Made by a program: the position numbers and the translations under genes. From Acetobacteraceae bacterium (GTDB taxonomy: Bacteria > Pseudomonadota > Alphaproteobacteria > Acetobacterales > Acetobacteraceae), in the NCBI GenBank assembly GCA_003151425.1, contig PLXO01000250.1, positions 13,377 to 75,702 of the forward strand: 62,326 nucleotides of DNA, read 5' to 3'. Below the pieces are notes generated by a model. That model made no database searches and had not been told where the DNA came from. It saw only the letters and a list, made by a program, of their open reading frames with translations. Position 1 is the first letter of the stretch. The number at the start of each line of letters is the position of its first letter. Below, piece after piece: positions 16,379-24,930 of this stretch.

Positions 16379-16547
16379 CCGACGCCGAGGCGACAGGACG
16401 ATGCACGGCCCCGAGAGCCTGACGCCCAGGCAAACGACCTCGCCCAGAAATCAAAGTGTCGTGCAGGATCATTCCGCTTACGCGGCGCAGCTCCGGGCTG
16501 ATGTACGCTGAAGCCGCGCCGCCGCAAACCGTGGAGTTTCGCACACC

Positions 16548-17096
16548 ATGAACGACGCGCCGCTGCCGAGCCGCATTCTCGAAATCGCGCCTGATCAGCT
16601 CACGCCGGAACAACGGGCCGGCCTCGACGCCTTGCTGCAGGGGCGCGGGCGGATTCTCACACCCTACAAGGTCTGGCTACACAGCCCCGAGCTGCTGCGG
16701 GCGATGGAACAGCTCGGCACCTTCCTCAACAAGAAATGCTCGCTCTCCGAGCGTGAGGTCGAACTGGGGATCTGCCTCATCGCGCACCACTGGGCCTCGG
16801 CATATGTCTTTCGCATCCATGCCGCGCGGTGCGTCGAACTGGGCTATCCACCGGCGGTGATCGAGGCAATTTGCGATAACCGCGCTCCCGAGCTGCCAAA
16901 TCCGCGCGAGCAGGCCGTGTATGATGTTGCCGCTCTGGCCCAACAGCCAGGTGCCGGCGCCGATGGGACTTTCGACAGGGCGCTGGATGTCCTTGGTCGC
17001 AACGGACTGGCCGAGGTCATGTGTCTGCTGGGATATTACAGTGCCGTGGCGATCGCCATGAAGCTCCACCGCGTTCCCGTTCCCGCCGGCGTGTAG
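16548..17096 (+). CDS. Carboxymuconolactone decarboxylase family protein
   Basis: A 182-aa all-helical protein of the CMD/AhpD superfamily. The conserved helix reads REVELGICLIAHHWASAYVFRIHAARCVELG, with the family Glu and His, but the CxxC pair of AhpD-type peroxidases is absent. A non-redox, decarboxylase or lactone-handling role therefore fits better. Closest named relatives are 4-carboxymuconolactone decarboxylase-like proteins. It sits 169 bp after the amidohydrolase, so it may have its own promoter or share the operon. The next 380 bp downstream contain no clear gene. Confidence 0.87.
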   Translation: MNDAPLPSRILEIAPDQLTPEQRAGLDALLQGRGRILTPYKVWLHSPELLRAMEQLGTFLNKKCSLSEREVELGICLIAHHWASAYVFRIHAARCVELGYPPAVIEAICDNRAPELPNPREQAVYDVAALAQQPGAGADGTFDRALDVLGRNGLAEVMCLLGYYSAVAIAMKLHRVPVPAGV

Positions 17097-17336
17097 GCAG
17101 GGGGCGTGGGGCCGCCCTCGGTCCGTCGGTCGCCTGGTTGCACGTTGTGGTCTGCGTCGGTTCGCCGACTGCGGGTGGCCTTGTATTCGATCGACGCGGG
17201 TGAGAACCTGGGCGACTCGCTGCTTGCGTTTGCCGAATCGGCAGATCTGCGCAGCGCTGATACCAACCGGCCGCAATGATGGAAGAGTCCGGTATTATGT
17301 AGCAACGGGCACCGGCCTTGCATAAGGAAATATTCC
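17097..17336. other. Gene-poor junction before the two-gene unknown operon
   Basis: No gene can be supported here. Base composition changes from high to markedly lower GC across this stretch, which marks the edge of an accessory block reaching to about 21.3 kb. Confidence 0.5.
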
Positions 17337-17366
17337 TTGACTTTGATCAGGAGTCTGGGATAACTA
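17337..17366 (+). promoter_or_regulatory. Candidate promoter of the unknown two-gene operon
   Basis: TTGACT at 17337-17342 and TAACTA at 17361-17366 are separated by 18 bp, about 110 bp upstream of the GTG start at 17475. An overlapping GATAAC gives 16-bp spacing. This is the best sigma70-like pair in the gap. It is not proven. Confidence 0.4.
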
Positions 17367-17474
17367 TCCCCATCAGCGGGCGACTCGCGCCTTATTCGTC
17401 CCGCGCCCATACTCTCTTGGCGGTCGGCCACGCATCTGTCACGATCCCGTTAACGCCTCGGGGGAGGACAGGAC

Positions 17475-18413
17475 GTGGTCGAGTCGCGAGTGAAGACGCT
17501 CAGCTACCATCGGGCCGAGTATCTTGTCCAAAACCCGGACACCATCAACTTTGGGCTTTGCGTTAAGCAGGCGACGGACAGATGCGGCACCGTCCCTCTG
17601 AGAACGGTGACGAGGCCATCGGGGCGCACCTCTCGCTTAGTCCATATGCGAGCCGACGACCAAAAGGGCTATTTCCTGCATCTCACTGTTGATACCCCTG
17701 GGGAGTATGCATCAGTCGTACCGAAGGCCGCGACCGGCACCACAGAGATTAGAGTTGCCACAATCCCGCCACCTAATGACGCGGAGTTCATGGATGGAGA
17801 CGCTTTTCTCTACGTTCGGAGGAATGACATATGTCTCTGCATGACGACGATTAGAACTGGGGCAGTCCGGGACTTTTTCGATAGATTCTTTGAAGCGGCT
17901 GGAATTAGAAGGGATGCGAGAGACTTTCATCTTGTAAATGCATTAGACCCGGACAAAGTTGCGCTTCTTATGCGCAAAGGCGTTGAGGCGATCGATCTAA
18001 AGGGAACTCTGCATACCGCCTCCGTGTTGTACGCCAAACGGAAGACGCAAGCTGTGGGTATATTCGATGTTGCCCGCAAACATTTCAACGCTCTTATCGG
18101 GTCTCCGCATGATGTCGGCGCAGACGGCATCCGGGCGCAGGTCATATTGAAGGCCGACAAGCGACGCTCAGGATTCGCGGTAGGTTACAAGAAATTGGAG
18201 AGAATAGCTATTAGCATTATTGAGAACCAGGAAGATGATGACGACTATTCCATAATAACCAAAGACAAACAAAAAATAAAACCCAGAGAAATCATATTGC
18301 ATTCCCATGTTGAACTTGATAGTATAGGCAAGTCGGTTGACCGAGAGCAGGCGTGGGAAGCCCTATTGAGGTATTACAATGAACTTGAGACCAGTGGGCA
18401 CTTGGCGCAGTAA
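17475..18413 (+). CDS. Hypothetical soluble protein of a two-gene operon
   Basis: A 312-aa soluble protein whose family I cannot name. Visible features are an N-terminal beta-rich part (residues 1-110), the motif PPPNDAEFMDGDAFLYVRRND near 110-130, followed by CLCMTTIRTGAVRDFFDRFF, and a charged C-terminal region with a cluster of acidic residues (NQEDDDD, about 251-257) next to a Lys-rich stretch. GTG start with GGAGG 8 bp upstream. It overlaps the downstream membrane-protein gene by 35 bp. Markedly AT-richer than neighbours and next to transposase debris, so likely acquired. A sensor with a membrane effector partner is one possibility, by analogy with defence operons, but this is inference. 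Confidence 0.75.
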   Translation: MVESRVKTLSYHRAEYLVQNPDTINFGLCVKQATDRCGTVPLRTVTRPSGRTSRLVHMRADDQKGYFLHLTVDTPGEYASVVPKAATGTTEIRVATIPPPNDAEFMDGDAFLYVRRNDICLCMTTIRTGAVRDFFDRFFEAAGIRRDARDFHLVNALDPDKVALLMRKGVEAIDLKGTLHTASVLYAKRKTQAVGIFDVARKHFNALIGSPHDVGADGIRAQVILKADKRRSGFAVGYKKLERIAISIIENQEDDDDYSIITKDKQKIKPREIILHSHVELDSIGKSVDREQAWEALLRYYNELETSGHLAQ

Positions 18414-18909
18414 GATGCGCGCGTTGTTCCTCCTTATGTGCCTTGGGGCGAGTTTGGTCGCGGCATACTTTGGGTACCCCCTTGTGCGCGATAATTCGGA
18501 CGCGGTAATTATTATGTCCACCGTACTGACGGTGTTTGCCGGTTTTCTGGTCGCCATCATAGCGGTGCTCGGAGACCCTGCGATGGTTCCGGGAAATTCG
18601 TGGAGGGACGCAGAATTACGACATCCCAAACTGGAGGCCACGATAATAAGGTACGTGTGGCTATTCTATATCTATCTAATAGCCATAGCGATGATGTTCA
18701 CAGCGGTTTTGCTTCACAAGGAACCAGAGTCGGTAGTCTCTTGCGGCGTTAAATCTGCTATTGAATTTCTGTACTTGTTCTTCGCAGTTTTCTCGTTCCT
18801 TCTGACTCTAGGACTACCCCCCACCATCGGTAAGATTCAGCTTGCCAGAAGCAACGCGGAGGTTGAGGCGCGGCGCAGGGCCGCCGGCATTAAACCGCCA
18901 GAGTCATAG
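18379..18909 (+). CDS. Hypothetical four-helix membrane protein of a two-gene operon
   Basis: A 176-aa integral membrane protein with four predicted helices at about residues 14-34, 42-65, 90-113 and 125-148. A conserved-looking cytosolic loop after helix 2 reads LGDPAMVPGNSWRDAEL, and the charged tail ends in RSNAEVEARRRAAG. The ATG at 18379 has GAGG 7 bp upstream and lies inside the previous gene. An alternative ATG at 18415, directly after the upstream stop, would remove 12 residues. The tight overlap implies co-expression and probably physical partnership with the soluble protein. I do not recognise the family. Its 3' end overlaps the convergent DUF6471 gene by 6 bp. Confidence 0.75.
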   Translation: MNLRPVGTWRSKMRALFLLMCLGASLVAAYFGYPLVRDNSDAVIIMSTVLTVFAGFLVAIIAVLGDPAMVPGNSWRDAELRHPKLEATIIRYVWLFYIYLIAIAMMFTAVLLHKEPESVVSCGVKSAIEFLYLFFAVFSFLLTLGLPPTIGKIQLARSNAEVEARRRAAGIKPPES

Positions 18910-19131
18910 GTCCGCCAGCCGCAGCCCGTCCATCTCCAACGCCGCCAGCGTCGCCACCAGAAAAGTGGCCGCGAAGGTTCCCCGCTTCAGTTTCGCCTTG
19001 ATGGTGGTCTCGGATTCGTCTGGTAGCCCGTGCTTCCCAAGCCGTTCCGCAAGCCCGGCATAGGTCAGCTTACCTCGCTTCAACTCCGCCTTGACGAACC
19101 GGGACAGCCGATCCAACCGGCGCCTCGCCAA
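18904..19131 (-). CDS. DUF6471 domain protein
   Basis: A 75-aa helix-turn-helix-like protein matching the DUF6471 pattern (FVKAELKRGKLTYAGLAERL, then IKAKLKRGTFAATFLVATLAAL). Such proteins look like small DNA-binding regulators, but their function is not established. The first codons overlap, on the opposite strand, the 5' edge of a transposase remnant, so the N-terminus may have been altered by that junction. It converges with the membrane-protein gene. Confidence 0.7.
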   Translation of the reverse strand: MARRRLDRLSRFVKAELKRGKLTYAGLAERLGKHGLPDESETTIKAKLKRGTFAATFLVATLAALEMDGLRLADL

Positions 19132-19583
19132 GAATCAGAGCGGCAAGCGCCAGGTTGTCGTGGTGGTCCGCGAGCGCGGGGGGTGGATGCTGCCGGCCGT
19201 GTTCAGGTCGGAAAGCGCTGCGCTGGGGTTCATCACGTCGCGGGTCGCCAAGGGGACCGAGATCGTGGCGGACGAAGCCGGCGGGTGGAATGACCTGCTG
19301 GGCCGCTATGCCATGCAGCGGATCGACCATCAGGCCGCGTATTCGGACCGGGGCGTCTACAGCAATGGAGCGGAAAGCCTTTTCAGCCGCATGCGCCGGG
19401 CGGAGATCGGCCATCATCACCATGTGGCCGGCGCGTATCTGGTCCGGTATGCGCAGGCGCCGGCTTGGCGCGAGGATCACCGGCGGGTGGACAACGGGCG
19501 GCAGGTCCAGTGTGATGGGGTTGGCGATGGCGGCCAAGCCGTCCGTGGACTGGTGCGGGTATTGGCAGCGGGCGCAACGCTAA
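19091..19583 (+). pseudogene. IS1595-family (ISXO2-like) transposase remnant
   Basis: The C-terminal half of an IS1595-type DDE transposase is recognisable: NQSGKRQVVVVVRERGG, then IVADEAGGWNDLLGRY, IDHQAAYSDRGVYSNGAESLF, HVAGAYLVRYAQ and WREDHRRVDNGRQ. After about 19500 the reading continues only in another frame (GLAMAAKPSVDWCGYWQRAQR), so a frameshift is present. The zinc-ribbon N-terminal half and the first catalytic Asp are missing. No terminal inverted repeats were found. The element is dead and marks past insertion in this accessory stretch. Confidence 0.85.
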
Positions 19584-19640
19584 ACCCGCTTGCGCGTCAC
19601 CCTATATAAACATATGTTTATGAGACACAAAGGGGTCAGT

Positions 19641-19838
19641 ATGGGTCAGTTCACCGTGGAGGTTACGCTGGTTCTCAACAACACAGTCCCTCTCTCTTGG
19701 GCGGTTGTGGCCGTGAACTCGGATGGGGACGGGGGTATTGATGAAACGATCTTCTCTGGCCCATCGGCCGAACAACGAGCCAGAGAATACGCCCGGTGGA
19801 AGTACGGAATCCTCCACCCAGAATTAGTAGCTGCTTAG
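19641..19838 (+). CDS. Small hypothetical protein
   Basis: A 65-aa protein of unknown function, with an N-terminal beta stretch (MGQFTVEVTLVLNN) and a helical C-terminus (AEQRAREYARWKYGIL). The ATG at 19641 follows AGGGG with 5 bp spacing; an in-frame ATG at 19620 is the alternative. It converges with the next gene, and their stops overlap by 4 bp. Confidence 0.6.
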   Translation: MGQFTVEVTLVLNNTVPLSWAVVAVNSDGDGGIDETIFSGPSAEQRAREYARWKYGILHPELVAA

Positions 19839-20158
19839 CCCATTGTGATGTCGATATCGACATCCTTCACGCAAGTCTGCTTCTTGGTGTGGCGCATGCC
19901 CGTAAACCAAGCGCCGGGGCGCACGCTAATTCGCTCCATGCCCGGTATATCCATGCACCTCCATTCACCCCCAGGCGGTAGCCCTTTTGTGCTATCGCCT
20001 GCAAACTGATAGACCAATACACGGGGAATTCCGTTAGTTCTGCCGATAGAGTGGGGGCAGCACTCTCGGAGCAACCCTCGATAGAAGCATCTGACTTGCT
20101 TCCGCTCGATGATCGCCAACCGAATGAGCGAGTAGTCATTTGTTACGGTAGTAGGCAC
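19835..20158 (-). CDS. Hypothetical protein with conserved Cys residues
   Basis: A 107-aa protein resembling an uncharacterised family that I recall from many proteobacteria. It has an N-terminal helix ending QVRCFYRGLLRECCPHSIG, a middle LVYQFAGDSTKGLPPGGEWRCM and a C-terminal HTKKQTCVKDVDIDI. The Cys/His spacing could suit metal binding, but that is a guess. The start was set at GTG 20158, which has AAGGAG 6 bp upstream. Confidence 0.65.
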   Translation of the reverse strand: MPTTVTNDYSLIRLAIIERKQVRCFYRGLLRECCPHSIGRTNGIPRVLVYQFAGDSTKGLPPGGEWRCMDIPGMERISVRPGAWFTGMRHTKKQTCVKDVDIDITMG

Positions 20159-20291
20159 ATCATGCTCCTTGCGCACCAATTTAGGCGCGCCGCTTCAAAC
20201 GGAGCTTGACCTGATCACCGATCCCATGCTAGGAATCAGTCAATAGTACTGACCATCCCGCGCCGCTCCATATCGCGGGTCACTCAACCAG

Positions 20292-20321
20292 CCCACGGCT
20301 TGCACCCGTGGGTTTTCTTTT
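20292..20321 (+). terminator. Rho-independent terminator without an obvious gene
   Basis: A 7-bp perfect stem (CCCACGG, 20292-20298, with CCGTGGG, 20306-20312) and 7-nt loop are followed by TTTTCTTTT. It is oriented for plus-strand transcripts, but the only upstream plus gene ends at 19838 and the intervening gene is on the other strand. It could end a small RNA transcribed from about 20180-20290. The remaining gap 20322-20595 shows nothing identifiable. Confidence 0.7.
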
Positions 20322-20595
20322 GGCCGAGTGCTCATGGCCCACATTATCGATCCTGTGCGGGGCGCTTAGTCAACTAGATATAGGCCCTCGTCCATCCGAT
20401 ATCCCACAACATACCCGATTGTGGCGATGCCGCCGCAATCAACACGAAAAAATGGTAGCAATCTCATCGGGTACTAGATGTTGGGTTCAGCGCTGCGCGC
20501 CTACTGCACGTTGTCTTCGCTCACCCCTTAACCCTCCGTTCACCAGGACCATGGCCGGTGGACGCCCCAGTTGCGATGCCTTCGTGGCCACCCCG

Positions 20596-21033
20596 CTACT
20601 TTTCCGCCAGCGCCCACCACGCATCAGGCTGGCAGATGATCTTTACCACCAACCCCTTGGCCCCCAACCTTCCGAGCGCCACGCGCACTTGCACCGTAAT
20701 CGATGCAAGGATCGGCGCGTTGTGTGTCGGCAACCCTTTCGCCAGCATTGCGTGCTCCGCCACCTGCCGAGCAGACAGCGGGCCGGCCGCTTCTCGCAAC
20801 GCCGCAACGCATAGACGCCTCTGCTCGTCGTTCCGGAAGAACAGGCCGCGCCGCGTCGGGCGGATAGCGGGGATTAGCTCGGGGTTGGTTGTCGGCTCGA
20901 ATAGATGGATCGTCGCGTCCAGCGTCGCCAGCGCCCTATACTTGTCGGCAAGCTGACGCTCGGCCTGGGCTACCTCGCCCGCCAGGTACGCCCGCTTGCG
21001 ACGCAGCGCCAGGATCGCGTAGGTCTCTCGCAT
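20596..21033 (-). CDS. Hypothetical protein, coiled coil plus winged-helix-like end
   Basis: A 145-aa protein of unknown function. Residues 5-45 are a likely coiled coil (LRRKRAYLAGEVAQAERQLA, DKYRALATLDA). The C-terminal half looks like a small winged helix (RLCVAALREAAGPLSARQVAEHAM, then RVALGRLGAKGLV). The overall layout is familiar from uncharacterised proteobacterial proteins linked to mobile DNA. The start ATG at 21033 was preferred to one 13 codons upstream that is Pro-rich. Confidence 0.65.
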   Translation of the reverse strand: MRETYAILALRRKRAYLAGEVAQAERQLADKYRALATLDATIHLFEPTTNPELIPAIRPTRRGLFFRNDEQRRLCVAALREAAGPLSARQVAEHAMLAKGLPTHNAPILASITVQVRVALGRLGAKGLVVKIICQPDAWWALAEK

Positions 21034-21231
21034 GGCCGGGTATGGTAGGGGGTCTGGGGGCGACGGTCCCACCTCTCGTGGTGCCCGTTGCTACATAATA
21101 CCGGAAGAGTCATCATTTCGGCCGGTTGGTATCGCGCGCCGGGTTGCCAAGGGGAGGCAACGACGGCGGCGCGCCAAACCAAGACCCATACCAACGGTCA
21201 TGCTTTATGACCGCTGGTATGAGATGCGAAA

Positions 21232-21263
21232 GGCGGAATGCGCTGCGCTTTTCCGCCCTACGG
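21232..21263 (+). repeat. Short REP-like palindrome (minimal copy)
   Basis: GGCGGAATGCGCTGC and GCTTTTCCGCCCTACGG meet with almost no spacer. The same two ends, in opposite orientation, bound the element at 36280-36362, which carries an extra hairpin between them. Otherwise the interval 21034-21318 contains no gene. Confidence 0.7.
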
Positions 21264-21318
21264 TGGCGGCAACGTCGCAGGCTGGGTGGGGATCTTTGGG
21301 CGGAGTCGGCGTTCCTTG

Positions 21319-24300
21319 CTACGCCCGGCGCAGATCCAGCGTCCGGGGGTGATCGTTGCCGATCGACAGGCGCGGCTCCGGCATCGGCCCCGGCGTGTGA
21401 CCGATGGGGAAAAACCGCGCCCGCCGCCGCGCCTCGGCCTCGTTCGCGTTCACCGGGAAGGTCTCGTAGTTGCGCCCGCCCGGATGCGCGACGTGATGGG
21501 TCAATCCGCCCAGCGAACGACCGTTCCAGCGGTCGTAGATGTCGAACACCAGCGGCGTCTGCGCGGCGATCGTCGGGTGCAGCGCGCTGTACGGCTGCCA
21601 CGCCTTGAAGCGTACCCCGGCGACGACTTCCCCGGCGCGGTCGGTCGGCGTCAGCGGCACCGCGACGCCGTTGCAGGCCAGCACATAGCGTTCAGCGTTC
21701 CAGCCGCTGACCCGCGCCTGCACCCGTTCCGCAGATGAATCAACATAGCGCGCGGTGGCGCCCGCTACCGGCTCCTCGCCCAGCACGTGCCAGGGTTCCA
21801 GCGCGTGGCGCAGTTCTAGCCCGGTCTCGCGCACCGTGACCGAACCGATCGTCGGGAAGCGGAACTCCAGATGCGGCGCGAACCATTCCGGGTCCAGCGC
21901 GAAGCCCAGCGCGCACAGGTCCTCCAACACGTCCCGGAAGTCTTGTCCGCAGTAGTGCGGCAGCATGAACTCGTCGTTCAGCCGGGTGCCCCAGCGCACC
22001 AGCCGCCGCTCATACGGCGACTGCCAGAACGCGGCGACGGCGGCGCGCATCAGCAGCATCTGCGCGGCCGACATGCGGGCGTGCGGCGGCATCTCGAAGC
22101 CGCGGAACTCCACCAGGCCGCGGCGGCCGGAGCCACCCTCGGGCGCATACATCTTGTCGATGGAGAACTCGGTGCGATGCGTGTTGCCGGTCATGTCGGC
22201 CAGCAGATTGCGGAACAGCCGGTCGGTGCGCCAGGGCGGCGTTGGGCGAAATGGCGCGATCTGCGCGAAGGCGATCTCCAGCTCGGTCAGGCTGTCCTGC
22301 CGCGCCTCGTCGATGCGCGGGTGCTGGCTGGTCGGGCCGATGAACTGCCCGCTGAACAGGTAGGACAGGCTCGGGTGGTTGTGCCAGAAGCCGAGCAGCG
22401 ACTTCAGTAGATCGGGCCGGCGCAGGAACGGACTGTCCTCGGCGTGCGCACCGCCCATGACCACGTGGTTGCCGCCGCCGGTGCCGACATGGCGCCCGTC
22501 GAGCATGAATTTTTCCGTTGCTAGACCGATCTGGCGGGCTTCCTCGTAGAGCTGCTCGGTGCGCGTAACGTGCTCGGCCCAATTGGTGGCGGGGTGGACG
22601 TTCACCTCGATCACGCCGGGATCGGGGGTGACCGAGAAACGCAGCAGCCGTGGATCGGACGGCGGCAGGTAGCCCTCCAGGATCACCTTGCGGCCAAGCT
22701 CCTGCGCGGTCGATTCGATTGCGGCGACAAGCTCCAGCCAGTCCTCGGCGCTGAACAGCGGCGGCAGGAAGATGTGCAGCAGGCCGCCGCGGGATTCGAA
22801 GGTCAATGCGGTGCGCACGGTGCTCGGCTCTTCGTGCGCGATGACCGGCAGCGCCTGCGGCACCGGGGGGAACGCGACGTCGAAAGCGGAGGCGGCGCCC
22901 CCCGACGGCCCCCCCCCCAAGGGACCGCGCCCCGACGGACCACGCGCCGGGCGATGCAGCGCGGCGTGGATCGCCTGCGCGGAGGCGAACGGCGGGCGCG
23001 GCGCAAACGGGTCCGGTTCGATCTCGTATTCGATCGTTTCCGGATCGACCCATGGCAGACTTTCCAGCGGCAGGCGGAGGCCGACCGGCGAATCGCCCGG
23101 AAGCAGGAACATCGTGTCGCCGCGGAAGTACCACTTGCCGCTCTGCCAGCGGCGTGCGCCGTCCTCGATCACCCGGCGCAGCGGCAGCACGCTGCCCACC
23201 GGGGAGGCCAGGCCGTGACTGAACACGCGGGCCAGCCGCGCGCGTTCCAACGTGTCGCGCAGCTTGGCGTCTTCCACCACCATGTTGGCGGGCAGCGTCC
23301 GCTCGCGCCACAGGTAGTAGTAGATATCTTCGTAGGCCGGAATGATCAACCTCGGATCGATCTGCAGCCGTTCCGCCAGCAGTGCCGCGAACCGCGCCGC
23401 GTCGGCCGGCTGCGCGGTATCGGTGTCATCCTCCGCGGCCAGCAGTGCCGGATCGGACCACACGGCCTCGCCGTCGGCGCGCCAATGCGCGTGCAGCGCC
23501 CAGCGCGGCAGTTGCTCGCCCGGATACTGCTTGCCCATGCCGTATTGCAGCGCCGCCCCCGGCGCCCAGAGTGGCGCCAGCCGCCGCAGCAGCCGTCCCG
23601 CATAGGCGCGCTTAGTCGGCCCCATCGCGTCGGTGTTCCATTCCGGCGCGTCGATGTCGGTGGCGGAAACAAACGTCGGCTCGCCGCCCAGCGTCAGCCG
23701 CACGTCGCCCGCGGTCAGTGCGAGATCGACAAGCGCGCCGGCGGCCAGGATGTCCTGCCACTGCGCCTCGGAATAGGGTTTTGTTACGCGCGGGGTTTCG
23801 CTGATCCGCTGCACCGACATGGCGAATTCGAATTCCACCTCGCACGGTTCGACCACGCCCGAGATCGCCGCGGCCGACATCGGATCGGGGCTGGCGGCCA
23901 GCGGAATATGCCCCTCGCCGGCCATCAGGCCCGAGGTCGCGTCAAGACCGATCCAGCCGGCGCCCGGCAAATAGACCTCAGCCCAGGCGTGCAGGTCGGT
24001 GAAGTCGGCGCTCGGCCCCGCCGGCCCCTCCAGCGGTTTCACGTCGGCAACGAGCTGGATCAGGTAGCCCGAGACGAACCGCACCGCGTAGCCCAGATTG
24101 CGCAGCAACTGCACCAGCACCCAGGCGGAGTCACGGCACGAGCCCTTGGCGTTGCCCAGTGTTTCCTCGGGCGACCAGACGCCGGGTTCCATGCGCACGA
24201 TGTAGGCAATGCGGCTCTGCACCATGCGGTTCAGTGCCACCAGCATATCGATCGTGCGTTGTTCGCCGGGCGGCACCTGCGCCAGCAACGCGGCCAACAA

Positions 24301-24675
24301 CGGGCCCGGCGTCTCGGCCTTGCGGAACGGCGCCAGCTCCTGTTCCAGCACCGGATCGTAGGTGAACGGCCAGGCCTCGGCCTCCGGCTCCAGGAAGAAA
24401 TCGAACGGATTCACCGTGGTCATGTCGGCAACCAGGTCGACGGTGACGTCGAAATGGGTGACCCGCTCGGGGAACACGACGCGCGCCAGGAAATTGCCCT
24501 GCGGGTCCTGCTGCCAGTTGAGGAAATGCGGCTTCGGCGCGATCTCCAGCGCGTAGGAGACGATCCCGGTGCGCGCGTGTGGGGCCGGGCGCAGGCGGAT
24601 CGTTTGCGGTCCCAGAACCACCGGGCGCGCGTAACGATAGGAGGTGCGATGGGTCAGCGCGGCTTGGATCGACAT
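21319..24675 (-). CDS. Large transglutaminase/DUF2126 fusion protein
   Basis: A 1118-aa cytosolic protein. The N-terminal 300 residues are a transglutaminase unit (beta domain from residue 1, catalytic Cys in KGSCRDSAWVL near 170, His in FTDLHAWAEVY, Asp in GLDATSG). A DUF2126 region of about 800 residues follows (LTLGGEPTFVS, HVGTGGGNHVVMGG, FRGFEMPPHARMS). As I recall, DUF2126 is grouped with glutamine-synthetase/GCS-like ligases, so the protein may both make and cut amide bonds. It functionally belongs with the ATP-grasp/alpha-E and transglutaminase genes at 8.7-12.3 kb but lies 9 kb away across accessory DNA. The ATG at 24675 heads the conserved TGase start. Confidence 0.92.
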   Translation of the reverse strand: MSIQAALTHRTSYRYARPVVLGPQTIRLRPAPHARTGIVSYALEIAPKPHFLNWQQDPQGNFLARVVFPERVTHFDVTVDLVADMTTVNPFDFFLEPEAEAWPFTYDPVLEQELAPFRKAETPGPLLAALLAQVPPGEQRTIDMLVALNRMVQSRIAYIVRMEPGVWSPEETLGNAKGSCRDSAWVLVQLLRNLGYAVRFVSGYLIQLVADVKPLEGPAGPSADFTDLHAWAEVYLPGAGWIGLDATSGLMAGEGHIPLAASPDPMSAAAISGVVEPCEVEFEFAMSVQRISETPRVTKPYSEAQWQDILAAGALVDLALTAGDVRLTLGGEPTFVSATDIDAPEWNTDAMGPTKRAYAGRLLRRLAPLWAPGAALQYGMGKQYPGEQLPRWALHAHWRADGEAVWSDPALLAAEDDTDTAQPADAARFAALLAERLQIDPRLIIPAYEDIYYYLWRERTLPANMVVEDAKLRDTLERARLARVFSHGLASPVGSVLPLRRVIEDGARRWQSGKWYFRGDTMFLLPGDSPVGLRLPLESLPWVDPETIEYEIEPDPFAPRPPFASAQAIHAALHRPARGPSGRGPLGGGPSGGAASAFDVAFPPVPQALPVIAHEEPSTVRTALTFESRGGLLHIFLPPLFSAEDWLELVAAIESTAQELGRKVILEGYLPPSDPRLLRFSVTPDPGVIEVNVHPATNWAEHVTRTEQLYEEARQIGLATEKFMLDGRHVGTGGGNHVVMGGAHAEDSPFLRRPDLLKSLLGFWHNHPSLSYLFSGQFIGPTSQHPRIDEARQDSLTELEIAFAQIAPFRPTPPWRTDRLFRNLLADMTGNTHRTEFSIDKMYAPEGGSGRRGLVEFRGFEMPPHARMSAAQMLLMRAAVAAFWQSPYERRLVRWGTRLNDEFMLPHYCGQDFRDVLEDLCALGFALDPEWFAPHLEFRFPTIGSVTVRETGLELRHALEPWHVLGEEPVAGATARYVDSSAERVQARVSGWNAERYVLACNGVAVPLTPTDRAGEVVAGVRFKAWQPYSALHPTIAAQTPLVFDIYDRWNGRSLGGLTHHVAHPGGRNYETFPVNANEAEARRRARFFPIGHTPGPMPEPRLSIGNDHPRTLDLRRA

Positions 24676-24770
24676 GCGGGACCTGTGATGCCGGGGGGAG
24701 GCGGCGTGTGGCAGTGCAGCATGACAGGTAGCATGCTTGTGGGAGGGTGTCGTGGCGGGGTCGAGATTTC

Positions 24771-24920
24771 TCCCCCTCCCCTTGAGGGCTTGGGCCGCGA
24801 AGCGGACCAAGGTTGGGGGGAGGGGTACTCACGGCGTGAGGCTTCGGTGCAACCTGGAGAGAACCCCTCCCCCCATCCTTGGTCCGCTTCGCGGCCCAAG
24901 CCCTCAAGGGGAGGGGGAGA
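24771..24920. repeat. GC-rich dispersed repeat with near-perfect inverted arms
   Basis: The left arm (from 24771, including gggcttgggccgcgaagcgg) is matched by its reverse complement at 24880-24920, enclosing about 70 bp. The right arm recurs almost identically at 26224-26268. It lies between the DUF2126 gene and the FAD oxidase gene. Confidence 0.8.
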
Positions 24921-24930
24921 GAAAGCAGTC

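Noticed and set aside
17475..18909. Two-gene operon as a Kiwa (KwaA/KwaB) system
   Set aside because: Gene order is reversed (soluble first) and I see no motif that I can tie to KwaB; only the general soluble-plus-four-helix design is similar.
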